In this document: positions 26,462 through 36,509 of the stretch, in pieces
Numbering within the stretch: position 1 is the stretch's first letter
How the letters are laid out: every line of letters starts with the position of its first letter
DNA from: Micromonospora humi
GTDB taxonomy: Bacteria; Actinomycetota; Actinomycetes; Mycobacteriales; Micromonosporaceae
Assembly: GCF_900090105.1 (NCBI RefSeq)
Contig: NZ_FMDM01000001.1
Coordinates: forward strand, 434,001 to 498,000
DNA: 64,000 nt
Direction of reading: 5' to 3'
Translations under genes and position numbers: made by a program
Notes under the pieces: generated by a model
The model's input: only the letters and a program-made list of their open reading frames with translations
The model's database searches: none
What the model was told of the DNA's origin: nothing

Positions 26462-26491
26462 GGCGGGCGTCGCCTGCCGGCGACGCCCGCC
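26462..26491 (-). terminator. Terminator of the DoxX-family gene
   Basis: A perfect 13-bp stem (GGCGGGCGTCGCC, 26462-26474, with 26479-26491) and a TGCC loop lie 15 nt past the stop. Confidence 0.75.
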
Positions 26492-26506
26492 CGGGGCGAC
26501 CTGCGC

Positions 26507-27055
26507 TCACTTCAGCCAGGGGAGGCGCTGGACCAGGGGGAGCTTCGCCCAGGCCCGGCCGAGGCCGAGGGTGTTGCCGGCGCCGACCAGGGCCAGGCCG
26601 GCGAGCAGGCCCGCGTAGATGAGGTGGTCGTCCATGAAGGGGTTGTTCTCCGGAGGCAGCACGGCCGTCCACATCAGGACCAGCAGCAACCCGCCGGCGA
26701 CGGCGGCGATCCGGGTGCCGACGCCGAGCAGCAGCGCCACGCCGATGCCGAGCAGGCCGAGCATGAACAGCCAGTCCGCCCAGGCCGCGCCGGCGATGTC
26801 GTGGTAGACCCCGGCGAACGGGCCGGCCACGGCGTTGCCCAGGAAGCCCTTGGTCGGGCTGCCGCCGTTGATCCAGGCGTTCTTCGTCGGGGTCTCGTGC
26901 CCCAGCCCGAACATCTTGTCCAGGAAGGCCCAGAGGAAGATCCAGCCCAGGGCGATCCGCAGCCCGGCCCACACGTACCGGGTGGCCTTCTGGCGGGGGG
27001 TCTCGACCGCCGGAGCGTTGGTGGCGGCGGGGGTCCGCTCGATTGTCGCGGTCAT
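26507..27055 (-). CDS. DoxX-family membrane protein
   Basis: A 182-residue membrane protein with four to five predicted spans, containing RIALGWIFLWAFLDKMFGLG, AWADWLFMLGLLGIGVALLLGVGTRIAAVAGGLLLVLMW and a short C-terminal tail ending RLPWLK. DoxX/MSMEG_0572-like proteins are linked to thiol/quinone redox homeostasis; the exact role here is unknown. It is divergent to the CBS-BON gene across a 224-bp region holding possible DosR-like motifs. Confidence 0.88.
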   Translation of the reverse strand: MTATIERTPAATNAPAVETPRQKATRYVWAGLRIALGWIFLWAFLDKMFGLGHETPTKNAWINGGSPTKGFLGNAVAGPFAGVYHDIAGAAWADWLFMLGLLGIGVALLLGVGTRIAAVAGGLLLVLMWTAVLPPENNPFMDDHLIYAGLLAGLALVGAGNTLGLGRAWAKLPLVQRLPWLK

Positions 27056-27157
27056 GGTCTCCACGTCCCTTCCTGTGCCTGGCACCGCGCTTCGGTGGCA
27101 CCTCCATTCCATCTCCCGGGGGCGCGGTGGAGCAGGGCCGAGGGTGCCCTCCGGACC

Positions 27158-27171
27158 GGGTCCTTGGTCCC
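27158..27171. promoter_or_regulatory. Possible DosR/DevR-like box
   Basis: GGGTCCTTGGTCCC is an imperfect palindrome resembling the GGGACTTNNGTCCC core of DosR/DevR sites, in the region between the divergent DoxX and CBS-BON genes. A second GGGACCGGCCC lies at 27200-27210. This is a weak resemblance only. Confidence 0.25.
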
Positions 27172-27279
27172 GCCCGGACCCGGTCCTCTCGGCCCGCCCG
27201 GGACCGGCCCGCGGCCCCTGCCCCGGCATCTCCCGGCGGCCTAGCGTTCCCGGTGGAGGCCCGGCACGAGGAGGTCGTG

Positions 27280-27978
27280 ATGAGGACGTGGCAGGTGGCC
27301 GACGTGATGACCAGGGACGTCGCCACGGTGGGCGAGGAGACGCCGTACCGCGACGTCGTCGACGTGCTGGTCCGGGAGCGGGTGAGCGGGGTGCCGGTGG
27401 TGGACTCGTTCCGCCGGGTGCTCGGCGTGATCTCCGAGGCGGACCTGCTGCACAAGGTGGAGCGGTCCGGCCGGCCCGAGGAGCGCCGGGTGTTCGAGGG
27501 GCGGCGTCGTCGTGCCGCGCGGGAGAAGGCGGGCGCGCTGGTGGCCAGGGATCTGATGACCGCGCCGGCGGTCACCACGCACGAGCGGGCGGCGCTCGCC
27601 GCGACGGCCCGGCTGATGGACCGCGAGGCGGTCAAGCGCCTGCCGGTCCTCGACGACCTCGGCCGGCTGGCCGGCATCGTGACCCGCGGCGACCTGCTCC
27701 GGGTGCACCTGCGCACCGACGCGGAGATTCGCGAGGACGTGGTCCAGGAAGTGCTGCGCCGGGTGCTCTCGGTCCGCGACGGCCTGGTCACCGTGCAGGT
27801 CAGCGGCGGCGAGGTCACCATGGACGGTCGACTGGACCGCCGCAGCGCCGTCGAGCTCGCCGGCCGTCTGGCCGGCCAGGTCGCCGGCGTGGTCGCGGTG
27901 CACAACGCCATCTCGTACGACGTGGACGACACCACGCTGATGGAGCTGGACCCGGTGCACGCCACCCCGATCGCGTGA
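27280..27978 (+). CDS. CBS-pair and BON domain protein
   Basis: A 232-residue protein: two CBS motifs (VADVMTRDVATVGEETPYRDVVDVL and LVARDLMTAPAVTTHERAALAATARLM) joined by a basic linker (RRVFEGRRRRAAREK), then a BON domain (VTVQVSGGEVTMDGRLDRRSAVELAGRLAGQVAGVVAVHNAI). CBS pairs bind adenine nucleotides; BON domains may contact membranes or other proteins. In actinobacteria these genes are often hypoxia or stress induced (compare Hrp1). AGGAGG lies five bases before the ATG. Confidence 0.92.
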   Translation: MRTWQVADVMTRDVATVGEETPYRDVVDVLVRERVSGVPVVDSFRRVLGVISEADLLHKVERSGRPEERRVFEGRRRRAAREKAGALVARDLMTAPAVTTHERAALAATARLMDREAVKRLPVLDDLGRLAGIVTRGDLLRVHLRTDAEIREDVVQEVLRRVLSVRDGLVTVQVSGGEVTMDGRLDRRSAVELAGRLAGQVAGVVAVHNAISYDVDDTTLMELDPVHATPIA

Positions 27979-27989
27979 CCGGTCCCGGC

Positions 27990-28706
27990 TCAGACCGGGG
28001 TGGCGAGCTGGGCGGCGAGCAGCGCCGGCGCCTCGGCCAGCGACGGGCCGTACCAGGTGAGGTGCCGGCCGGAGACCAGCACCGAGGGCACCGGGCCGAA
28101 CGCCTCCGGCCCGTCGTCGGCGGTGAACCGGTACGGCTCGTCCGGCAGTACCACCAGGTCCGGCGCCCGTTCGCGCAACCGGTCGAGCGTCGGGCGCGGA
28201 TAGCGCTCCGGGTCGGTGGCCCAGGCGTTGACCACGCCGAGCCGGCGCAGCACGTCCCCGGCGAACGTGTCCCGGCCCAGCACCACCCACGGTCGCCGCC
28301 ACACCGGGACCACCGCGGTGCGGACCCGCGCCGGCACGGGCGGGGCGGCCCAGGCCCGCCGGGCCGCCGCCAACCAGGGCGGCTCGGCCGGCGCACCGAG
28401 CGCGGCGACGAGCGCGCCGAGCTGGTCGAGCGCCTCCGGCACGGTACGCGGGAAGGTGACCCGGACTTCGACCCCGGCCGCGCGCAGCGCCTCCGCGTCG
28501 GCGAGCCGGTTCTCCTCCTCGTTGAGCAGCACCAGGTCGGGCGCCAGGGCGAGGACCCGCTCCAGGTCGGGGTACTTCGTCCCGCCGACCCGGGGGACGT
28601 CCAGCCCGGCCGGGTGGGTGCACCAGTCGGTCGCGCCGACCAGGACCTCCGGCCGGGTCGCCGCGACCGCCTCGGTCAGCGACGGCACCAGCGACACCAC
28701 CCGCAC
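27990..28706 (-). CDS. BtuF-like helical-backbone metal receptor, apparently cytoplasmic
   Basis: A 238-residue protein with the class III substrate-binding fold: VRVVSLVPSLTEAVAATRPEVLVGATDWCTHP, VGGTKYPDLERVLALAPDLVLLNEEEN, WRRPWVVLGRDTFAGDVLRRLGVVNAW and a C-terminal TLDRLRERAPDLVVLPDEPY. This is the helical-backbone metal receptor family of B12/haem/siderophore binding. There is no signal peptide or lipobox and no ABC transporter beside it, so it may not be a transport protein. GTG at 28706 with GGGGAGG is preferred; an in-frame ATG lies at 28742. Confidence 0.83.
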   Translation of the reverse strand: MRVVSLVPSLTEAVAATRPEVLVGATDWCTHPAGLDVPRVGGTKYPDLERVLALAPDLVLLNEEENRLADAEALRAAGVEVRVTFPRTVPEALDQLGALVAALGAPAEPPWLAAARRAWAAPPVPARVRTAVVPVWRRPWVVLGRDTFAGDVLRRLGVVNAWATDPERYPRPTLDRLRERAPDLVVLPDEPYRFTADDGPEAFGPVPSVLVSGRHLTWYGPSLAEAPALLAAQLATPV

Positions 28707-28783
28707 GCCGCCCTCCCCTCGTACCGGCCCATCCTCGCGCATCGACGGATCCCTGTCCGGTGGCCGGCTCCGGCGGACCGGCC

Positions 28784-28789
28784 GAGAAT
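28784..28789 (+). promoter_or_regulatory. -10-like box, leaderless start at 28796
   Basis: GAGAAT lies 6 nt before the ATG of the nitroreductase gene; no Shine-Dalgarno sequence. Confidence 0.35.
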
Positions 28790-28795
28790 GAGCGG

Positions 28796-29452
28796 ATGCC
28801 TCCGCACCCGACCGGCCGGCCGGTCCCCGACTACGGCGTCCCGCCGGCCGAGGCGCTGCCCCGGGCCCGCGAGTTCGCCGACCAGCTGGTCCGCCGCCGG
28901 ACCGTACGTCACTTCAGTGACCGGGCGATCCCGCCGGGCGTGCTGGCCGAGGCGCTGCGGGCGGCGGCGTCCGCGCCCAGCGGAGCCAACCGGCAGCCCT
29001 GGCGGTTCGTGGTGGTGACCGACCCGGCGCTGAAGCGGCGGCTGCGGGCCGCGGCGGAGGCCGAGGAGCGGGTCTTCTACGAGCGACGGGCGCCGGAGGA
29101 GTGGCTGGCCGCGCTGGCCCCGCTCGGCACCGACGCGAGCAAGCCGTTCCTGGAGACCGCGCCGGCGATCGTCGTCGTGTTCGAGGTGCACCGCGGCCCG
29201 CACTCGCCCCGCCCCTACTACGTCAAGGAGTCGGTGGGGATAGCGGTCGGCTTCCTGCTCGCCGCGCTGCACCGGGCCGGGCTGGCCACGCTCACCCACA
29301 CGCCGAGCCCGATGCGGTTCCTCAACGAGCTGCTCGACCGGCCGGCCGAGGAACGGGGCAACCTGATCATCCCGGTCGGTTATCCCGCGCCCGACGCCAC
29401 CGTGCCGGACATCGACCGTAAACCGGCCACCGAGGTGGTCGTCTGGCGCTGA
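28796..29452 (+). CDS. Nitroreductase family protein (iodotyrosine deiodinase-like)
   Basis: A 218-residue FMN oxidoreductase: RRRTVRHFSDRAIP (FMN phosphate), SAPSGANRQPWRFVVV, YYVKESVGIAVGFLLAALHRAGL and THTPSPMRFLNELLDRPAEER ending in LIIPVGYPAPDATVP. The pattern of an inserted lid and TPSPMRF loop resembles the IYD/BluB side of the superfamily rather than NfsB. The substrate is unknown. It is convergent with, and only 4 bp from, the DICT-domain gene. Confidence 0.9.
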   Translation: MPPHPTGRPVPDYGVPPAEALPRAREFADQLVRRRTVRHFSDRAIPPGVLAEALRAAASAPSGANRQPWRFVVVTDPALKRRLRAAAEAEERVFYERRAPEEWLAALAPLGTDASKPFLETAPAIVVVFEVHRGPHSPRPYYVKESVGIAVGFLLAALHRAGLATLTHTPSPMRFLNELLDRPAEERGNLIIPVGYPAPDATVPDIDRKPATEVVVWR

Positions 29453-29456
29453 CCGG

Positions 29457-30545
29457 TCAGCGGGCTCCGGCCGGGGCGACGGCGGGCTCCGGCGGCAGGC
29501 CCGCCACGGGCACCCCCTCGCGCACCGCCCACTCCACCGCGGCGCGCAGGTCCGCCGTCGGCAGCGGACGCCGGGCGGTCACCGCGACCGCCGCGTGCAC
29601 CGAGTAGGCGACGAACGGGAAAGACCGGGCCAGCGCGCCGATCGCGTCGTGCAACCGGCCCACCACGGCCAGCGCCTCCGGCTCCCCGAGCGCCGGCAGG
29701 ACCAGGTGGAACTCGTTGTCGGCCACCCGGACCGCCCGGTCGACCGGCCGGAGCACGCCGGTGACGGCGGCGAGCAGGGCCTGGCCCTCGCGGGCGGCGC
29801 TGCGCCGGCCGAAGCGTTCCGGTGAGCCGGCCGGCTCGTCGACCCGCAGGCCGACCAGCGCCACCGGCAGGGTGCCGGAGGCGGTCACCCCGTCCGCCCC
29901 GCTCCAGCGGCGCAGGCCGCTGTCGTCGAGCATGCCGTCCGTGGTCTCGACCGGCGGTGCGCTCCGGTCACCGCGTCGGGCGAGCAGCCGCAGCGCCGAC
30001 TCGGCGCGCGCCTCGCCGGGACCTGCCGGGATGTCGCGCACCCGGGCGACCGCCTCGTCCAGCGCCGAGCGGGCCGGGCCGGGCAGCCGCTCGGCGAGCC
30101 GCTCCCGCAGGCGGATCACCTCGTGCAGCGCCGCGTCCCGGCGGAACCCCCAGCGGCCCTCGAACAGCCGGCCGGCCTCCAGCGTCGCGGCCGGCGTGAC
30201 CTCACCCCGGTCGTACGCCACCAGCGAGGCGCCGAAGCGGGGGGTCAGCGCCACCACGCTCCACTCCCGGGCCAGTTCCTCCGTCTCGTCCAGCACCACG
30301 CCGTACACCCCGTCGGGCAGGTCCGGCGGGGGACCGCCGACCATGCCGACCACGGTGACGGCCGCCCGACCGGCGATGCGCCGGTAGACCGCTCGCTCCC
30401 GCTCGAAGTACGGCAGCCGCTGGAAGAGCGCGAGGACGACCAGCGGGCCGTCCTCTGCCTCCGCCAGCGCGGCCCGCTCGACGGCGTGGGAGACGGCGAC
30501 GAGACTGCGTTTGGTGAACCGTTCCGGGGTCAGTCCGCTGTGCAC
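29457..30545 (-). CDS. DICT sensory domain protein with degenerate GGDEF domain
   Basis: A 362-residue protein. The N-terminal about 150 residues resemble the DICT (diguanylate cyclase/two-component) sensor domain: TKRSLVAVSHAVERAAL, LVVLALFQRLPYFERERAVYRRIA, YGVVLDETEELAREWSVVALTPRFGASLVAYD. The C-terminal part (about 225-345) has a GGDEF-like layout (VALVGLRVDE, FGRRSAAREGQALLAAVTGVLR, VRVADNEFHLVLP), but the catalytic GGDEF loop reads ADNEF, so it probably cannot make c-di-GMP and may bind a nucleotide or protein. GTG start, leaderless. Confidence 0.75.
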   Translation of the reverse strand: MHSGLTPERFTKRSLVAVSHAVERAALAEAEDGPLVVLALFQRLPYFERERAVYRRIAGRAAVTVVGMVGGPPPDLPDGVYGVVLDETEELAREWSVVALTPRFGASLVAYDRGEVTPAATLEAGRLFEGRWGFRRDAALHEVIRLRERLAERLPGPARSALDEAVARVRDIPAGPGEARAESALRLLARRGDRSAPPVETTDGMLDDSGLRRWSGADGVTASGTLPVALVGLRVDEPAGSPERFGRRSAAREGQALLAAVTGVLRPVDRAVRVADNEFHLVLPALGEPEALAVVGRLHDAIGALARSFPFVAYSVHAAVAVTARRPLPTADLRAAVEWAVREGVPVAGLPPEPAVAPAGAR

Positions 30546-30551
30546 CCGCCG

Positions 30552-30557
30552 AGCCTA
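30552..30557 (-). promoter_or_regulatory. -10 box, leaderless start at 30545
   Basis: TAGGCT on the minus strand lies 6 nt before the GTG at 30545; no ribosome-binding site. Confidence 0.45.
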
Positions 30558-30682
30558 GATCGCCGGACCCGGCGACGCACCGCCCGTCGGGCGGCCGGAT
30601 TCCGCCGCACCGCCGAGGCGGCCGCCATGATCGACGCCCTACACTCGGACGTCGACGCAGGCGACGGACGGATTGTGGCGAG

Positions 30683-31549
30683 ATGACGAGCACCGGCAGC
30701 GTGGCCGCCTCCTGGTTGCGGCCGATCCCGTCCGGCGCCGCGCCGCGCCTGGCGCACGCGGGCCACCTCGGGTACGCCGACCGTCGGCTCGCCGAACTGG
30801 CGCTGGGTCGTCCACCGGGGATCACCGGCAGCCAGTGGAGCACCGCCGGACGGGCCCGCCTCGACCTGGTGGCCTGCGCCGCCGACACCGGCCTGCCGCG
30901 GTTCGCCGTGCGCTTCGGCGCGCCCGCGCCCGACGGCTCGCCCGCCCGCCGCGCCGACCGGCTGACCGACGCGGTCTGCGCCGCCGTGGGCCTGCCGCTG
31001 CTGCGGGTCGAGTCGTCGACGCTCGGCGGCGGCGACCAGGTCCGCCGGTTCGTCGCGTACGTGCTCGACGCGCGCGCCTACACCGAGGGCACCGACCCGG
31101 ACGGCGGGGACACGGTCGGGTTCCGCGACATCGTGGGCCGGCTGCCGGACGGCCGGCGTGGCCCGGTCAACGACCTCGGCGCGCTGGCCCGGGCCGACGC
31201 GGTCGGCGCGTACGTGGCGGGCCGGCTGGCCGACCCGATCGTGCGCGGCCTGCACGTGCGGTGGACGGACGGGCCGGCCGAGGGCTGGGGCTGGGTCGAG
31301 GTGCGGCCCGGCCGTTGCCTGGTGGAGCGGGTACGGCTGACGTCCCGGGGTTTCTCCTGCGGGGTGGAGCCGGGCCGGCTCGCCGAGGACCTGGCCGCGA
31401 TGGCCCTGGGGGAGCGGCTGCGCGCCCTCGACGCCGACGCGACGTCCCTGGTGGACCGGGACGACCTGCGCGGGCAGGTGCGACGGCTCGCCGCCCGACG
31501 GGACTCCTTCGACGGCGGCTTCGCGTTCGACCATCTCTGCGCCGACTGA
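30683..31549 (+). CDS. Uncharacterised protein, DUF2726-like (PD-(D/E)XK fold, degenerate)
   Basis: A 288-residue soluble protein. Residues about 58-110 follow the pattern of DUF2726/PD-(D/E)XK proteins: ARLDLVACAADTGLPRFAVRFG, then RRADRLTDAVCAAVGLPLLRVESSTL. The usual acidic E-x-D/K strand ('AIELDD') reads AVRFG, so nuclease activity is doubtful. The C-terminal half (GWGWVEVRPGRCLVERVRLTSRGFSCGVE) matches nothing I know. A TACACT -10-like box lies about 40 nt upstream. It is monocistronic. Confidence 0.75.
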   Translation: MTSTGSVAASWLRPIPSGAAPRLAHAGHLGYADRRLAELALGRPPGITGSQWSTAGRARLDLVACAADTGLPRFAVRFGAPAPDGSPARRADRLTDAVCAAVGLPLLRVESSTLGGGDQVRRFVAYVLDARAYTEGTDPDGGDTVGFRDIVGRLPDGRRGPVNDLGALARADAVGAYVAGRLADPIVRGLHVRWTDGPAEGWGWVEVRPGRCLVERVRLTSRGFSCGVEPGRLAEDLAAMALGERLRALDADATSLVDRDDLRGQVRRLAARRDSFDGGFAFDHLCAD

Positions 31550-31602
31550 TCCGCCCGTTCCGGCCGCCGGCCGGGCCCTCGATTTTTTTCCCGATCTCCG
31601 GT

Positions 31603-31630
31603 TGAACCTTCGCCGACGGCGCTCCGTACC
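31603..31630 (+). promoter_or_regulatory. Possible ECF-type promoter of the Asn/Gly-rich secreted protein
   Basis: TGAACC (31603-31608), 16 bp and CGTACC (31625-31630) resemble GGAAC...CGT ECF-sigma promoters. It is followed by a roughly 165-nt leader to the ATG at 31800 in which I see no other feature. Confidence 0.3.
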
Positions 31631-31799
31631 TAAGCGGGAATGGACGCAGATCTTCCGCCGCGCCCGGACGGCGCGGAGACGGTGCGGAGAGGGCATCGTC
31701 GGCCATTGACGCGCGACCACGGCGTCGCAGTGATCCCCACCCCGAGAACATCCGCCGGGATCACCAGTCAACTACCGGATCGAGAAGGAGAGCAATTCG

Positions 31800-33158
31800 A
31801 TGCGCAGGTCCACACGGGCGCGCCGGTCATCCGGTAACGCGCGGAGCAAGCGGGTGCTGGCCGTGGTCGGCACGCTCGCCGTCTTCGGCGGCATCGTCGC
31901 CGTCACCCAGATCTCGTCCGCCCAGGACCAGCGGAGGACCACTCGCGCCGCCTCGGCGTCCTGCGTGGCCTCGAGCCCGGGGGCGACCGCTCCGGGGGGT
32001 CAGGGCAGCACCACCCGCACCTGGCAGAACGGCCGCTGGGTGCGTAACCACTGGGGCGACGGCCAGATGTCCGCGGCCGAGTGCCAGCAGACGAACGCGG
32101 GCGGCGCGGGTGCCGGCACCCCGACCGTGGCCTGCCCGGACGTCAAGAGCAAGCTGCCGCAGGTGCCCGACCGGGCCCGCGCCGAGGTGGACCGCAACCT
32201 GGCGCTGCTCGACAGCCAGATCGCCGAGGCGAACCGGCGGCTCGCGGCGGACGGCCGCAACGGTGGCAACTTCATCAACAACGCCATCCTCCGTCCGCTG
32301 GCCGACAAGCGGACCGCCACCCTGAACCGGATCGCCACGGCGATCGGTCGCGGCGGCCAGCGCCCGCAGGGCCTGGACAAGCTCGCGCAGTGCGCCCTCG
32401 CCGACAACGCGCAGAACGGCGGCAACAACGGCGGCGCCAACAACGGTGGTGGCCAGAACGGCGGGAACAACGGCGGTCAGACCGGTGGTAACAACGGCGG
32501 TCAGACCGGCGGGAACAACGGCGGCCAGACCGGTGGCAACAACGGTGGTCAGAACGGTGGCAACAACGGCGGGAACAACGGCGGGAACAACGGCGGCGGC
32601 CAGAACGGCGGCGGCCTGCAGGCGCTGGCCAAGGACTGCACCAACAGCCAGTTGGAGGCGCACAACGGCTTCCAGAACGGCAACCGTTGCGTGAGCACCT
32701 CCTTCGGCGAGGTCGGCGCCGCGGCGAACAACCCGTCGCTGCTCATCACCCAGTTCCCGAACCAGGTGCAGCGCAACCAGCCGTTCACCCTCCGGGTGAC
32801 CACGAAGAACCTGGTGCGGGACCGCTTCCTCGCCGCCGGGCAGGGTGGTTACTACATCGAGAGCTCGCTGCTCAACGACCAGGGCCTGGTTCGTGGCCAC
32901 TTCCACACCGCGTGCCGGATGCTCGGCAGCACCCGGCAGCCCCCGAACCCGCAGGACGTGCCCGCCTTCTTCGTCGCCACCGAGGACGGCAAGGGTGGGG
33001 GCCAGCCGGACGACGTGCTGATCCAGATCCCCGGCCTGCCGGACTCGGGCCTGGCCCAGTGCTCGGTGTGGGCCGGTGACGGCTCCCACCGGATCCCGAT
33101 GATGGAGCGGGCCAACCAGACCCCGGCCATCGACGTGGTGCGCATCCAGGTCAACTGA
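31800..33158 (+). CDS. Secreted Asn/Gly-repeat protein, unknown function
   Basis: A 452-residue exported protein. A basic N-terminus and one hydrophobic span (RVLAVVGTLAVFGGIVAVT) form a signal peptide or anchor. Next come a roughly 150-residue domain with three Cys and a helical segment (RAEVDRNLALLDSQIAEANRRLAADG), a low-complexity linker of GGNNGGQT repeats (about residues 205-275), and a C-terminal domain of about 180 residues (FPNQVQRNQPFTLRVTTKNLVRDRF, GHFHTACRMLGSTRQPP, VWAGDGSHRIPMM). AAGGAGA lies before the ATG. It is probably a cell-wall or extracellular structural protein; no enzyme motif is seen. A terminator follows. Confidence 0.85.
   Translation: MRRSTRARRSSGNARSKRVLAVVGTLAVFGGIVAVTQISSAQDQRRTTRAASASCVASSPGATAPGGQGSTTRTWQNGRWVRNHWGDGQMSAAECQQTNAGGAGAGTPTVACPDVKSKLPQVPDRARAEVDRNLALLDSQIAEANRRLAADGRNGGNFINNAILRPLADKRTATLNRIATAIGRGGQRPQGLDKLAQCALADNAQNGGNNGGANNGGGQNGGNNGGQTGGNNGGQTGGNNGGQTGGNNGGQNGGNNGGNNGGNNGGGQNGGGLQALAKDCTNSQLEAHNGFQNGNRCVSTSFGEVGAAANNPSLLITQFPNQVQRNQPFTLRVTTKNLVRDRFLAAGQGGYYIESSLLNDQGLVRGHFHTACRMLGSTRQPPNPQDVPAFFVATEDGKGGGQPDDVLIQIPGLPDSGLAQCSVWAGDGSHRIPMMERANQTPAIDVVRIQVN
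32413..32622 (+). repeat. In-gene repeat encoding GGNNGGQ units
   Basis: About 24-bp imperfect direct repeats (GGNNGGQT three times, then GGNNGGN variants) make the linker of the secreted protein. Synonymous differences between units suggest selection on the protein, with slippage-prone DNA. Confidence 0.85.
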
Positions 33159-33176
33159 CCGAACGACGACGACGCG

Positions 33177-33206
33177 GAGCCGCCCGGGGAGGACCTCGGG
33201 CGGCTC
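33177..33206 (+). terminator. Terminator of the Asn/Gly-rich protein gene
   Basis: A 10-bp perfect stem GAGCCGCCCG (33177-33186 with 33197-33206) and a 10-nt loop. Confidence 0.6.
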
Positions 33207-33307
33207 TCGCCGTCTCCCGGCGCCGGAGCGACATCGGGGCGGGCGGGATGAAAGTTCGTGCCACGACGATCCGGCCGGATGAAAATTGCGACCGGAAAAA
33301 GCAGAAC

Positions 33308-33337
33308 GGGGTCACGCTGGCATCTCAGCGTGACCCC
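33308..33337 (-). terminator. Terminator of lsr2
   Basis: A perfect 12-bp stem (33308-33319 with 33326-33337) and a GCATCT loop; on the minus strand a CTTTTTCC run follows about 10 nt downstream, so it looks like an intrinsic terminator. Confidence 0.75.
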
Positions 33338-33366
33338 GGGGGGTGCCCGACGGTGAACCGGGAGGC

Positions 33367-33714
33367 TCAGCGGTTCTTGTACGCCTCCACCACGGAGACC
33401 GGGATGCGGCCCCGCTCGGAAATCTCGTGGCCGTTCTTGGCTGCCCATTCGCGGATGGCGCGGTTCTGCTCGCGGTCCATTCCCGAGGTGCTCGGCCGGG
33501 TGGCGCGCCGGGTGGTGCGGCCGGCGTCGACGGGTCCGCGGCCGATGCGCCGGCCAGCGTTGATGTAGGGGTCGAGGGCCTTGCGCAGGACACCGGCGTT
33601 CTCGTCGGAGACGTCGATCGTGTATGCCACGCCGTCCAGGCTGAACTCGACGGTCCGATCGGCCTTTCCACCGTCGAGGTCGTCGGTCAGAACGGTGATT
33701 ACTTTCCTTGCCAT
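33367..33714 (-). CDS. lsr2: Lsr2-family nucleoid-associated protein
   Basis: A 115-residue H-NS-like xenogeneic silencer of actinobacteria. The N-terminal dimerisation domain ([43 protein letters not shown]) and the C-terminal AT-hook-like DNA-binding domain ([28 protein letters not shown], with core RGRIP) are intact. The DNA-binding motif is the RGR-type minor-groove reader. ATG 33714 is chosen because GGGAG lies 8 nt upstream and it gives the usual MARKV start; an ATG two codons earlier would crowd the site. Confidence 0.96.
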   Translation of the reverse strand: MARKVITVLTDDLDGGKADRTVEFSLDGVAYTIDVSDENAGVLRKALDPYINAGRRIGRGPVDAGRTTRRATRPSTSGMDREQNRAIREWAAKNGHEISERGRIPVSVVEAYKNR

Positions 33715-33904
33715 CGCCATTACTCCCTGTGTCGGGCGGGGTGTGGCTAAGAGTTTGGCCTACCAAGCGGTAATTTCGCAACAATACCCGCCCGGCGCCA
33801 TTCGGCGGGTCGCGGAATCCGTGGACGGCGAAAAGGGGGACACCGGCGTCGGGAGCCGGTGTGTGTCCTGGGTCACAAGTCGGAACAAGGGACACGGTTT
33901 GTAA

Positions 33905-33925
33905 CTTGAGCCAGACACGCTCAAC
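33905..33925 (+). promoter_or_regulatory. HAIR (HspR) operator upstream of lon
   Basis: CTTGAGC-N7-GCTCAAC (TTGAGC at 33906-33911, GCTCAA at 33919-33924) fits the HspR-associated inverted repeat (CTTGAGT-N7-ACTCAAG) and lies about 22 nt before the lon ATG. HspR represses dnaK, clpB and lon in streptomycetes, so lon here is probably in the HspR heat-shock regulon. Confidence 0.8.
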
Positions 33926-33946
33926 CAACGTGATGGCAGGTGTTCG

Positions 33947-36283
<2,337 letters not shown>

Positions 36284-36293
36284 CCCGGCCGCC

Positions 36294-36331
36294 GCCGAAC
36301 CCCCGTCGCCGCACGGCGGCGGGGGTTCGGC
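36294..36331 (+). terminator. Terminator of lon
   Basis: A roughly 18-bp stem with one G-U position (36294-36311 with 36314-36331) and a minimal loop lie 10 nt past the lon stop. Confidence 0.75.
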
Positions 36332-36509
36332 ACGGGAAAATGCGAGCGCAATTCGGCGCGCAATTGCGGTCGTGCAGCTTCTGAAACTGTCGACATACCG
36401 GCCTGGTGGGGTGGTGGCAGCCGTCCTAAGCTGCGGTTATTCGGCTCGGGCGGGAAATGTGAACCGCGGCTGGCCGGATTCGGGAACAGTTTTCGGAAAG
36501 GGGCATCCC

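Noticed and set aside
32413..32622. Regular repeats considered as a CRISPR array
   Set aside because: The units are contiguous, in frame and encode GGNNGGQ; there are no unique spacers and no cas genes.
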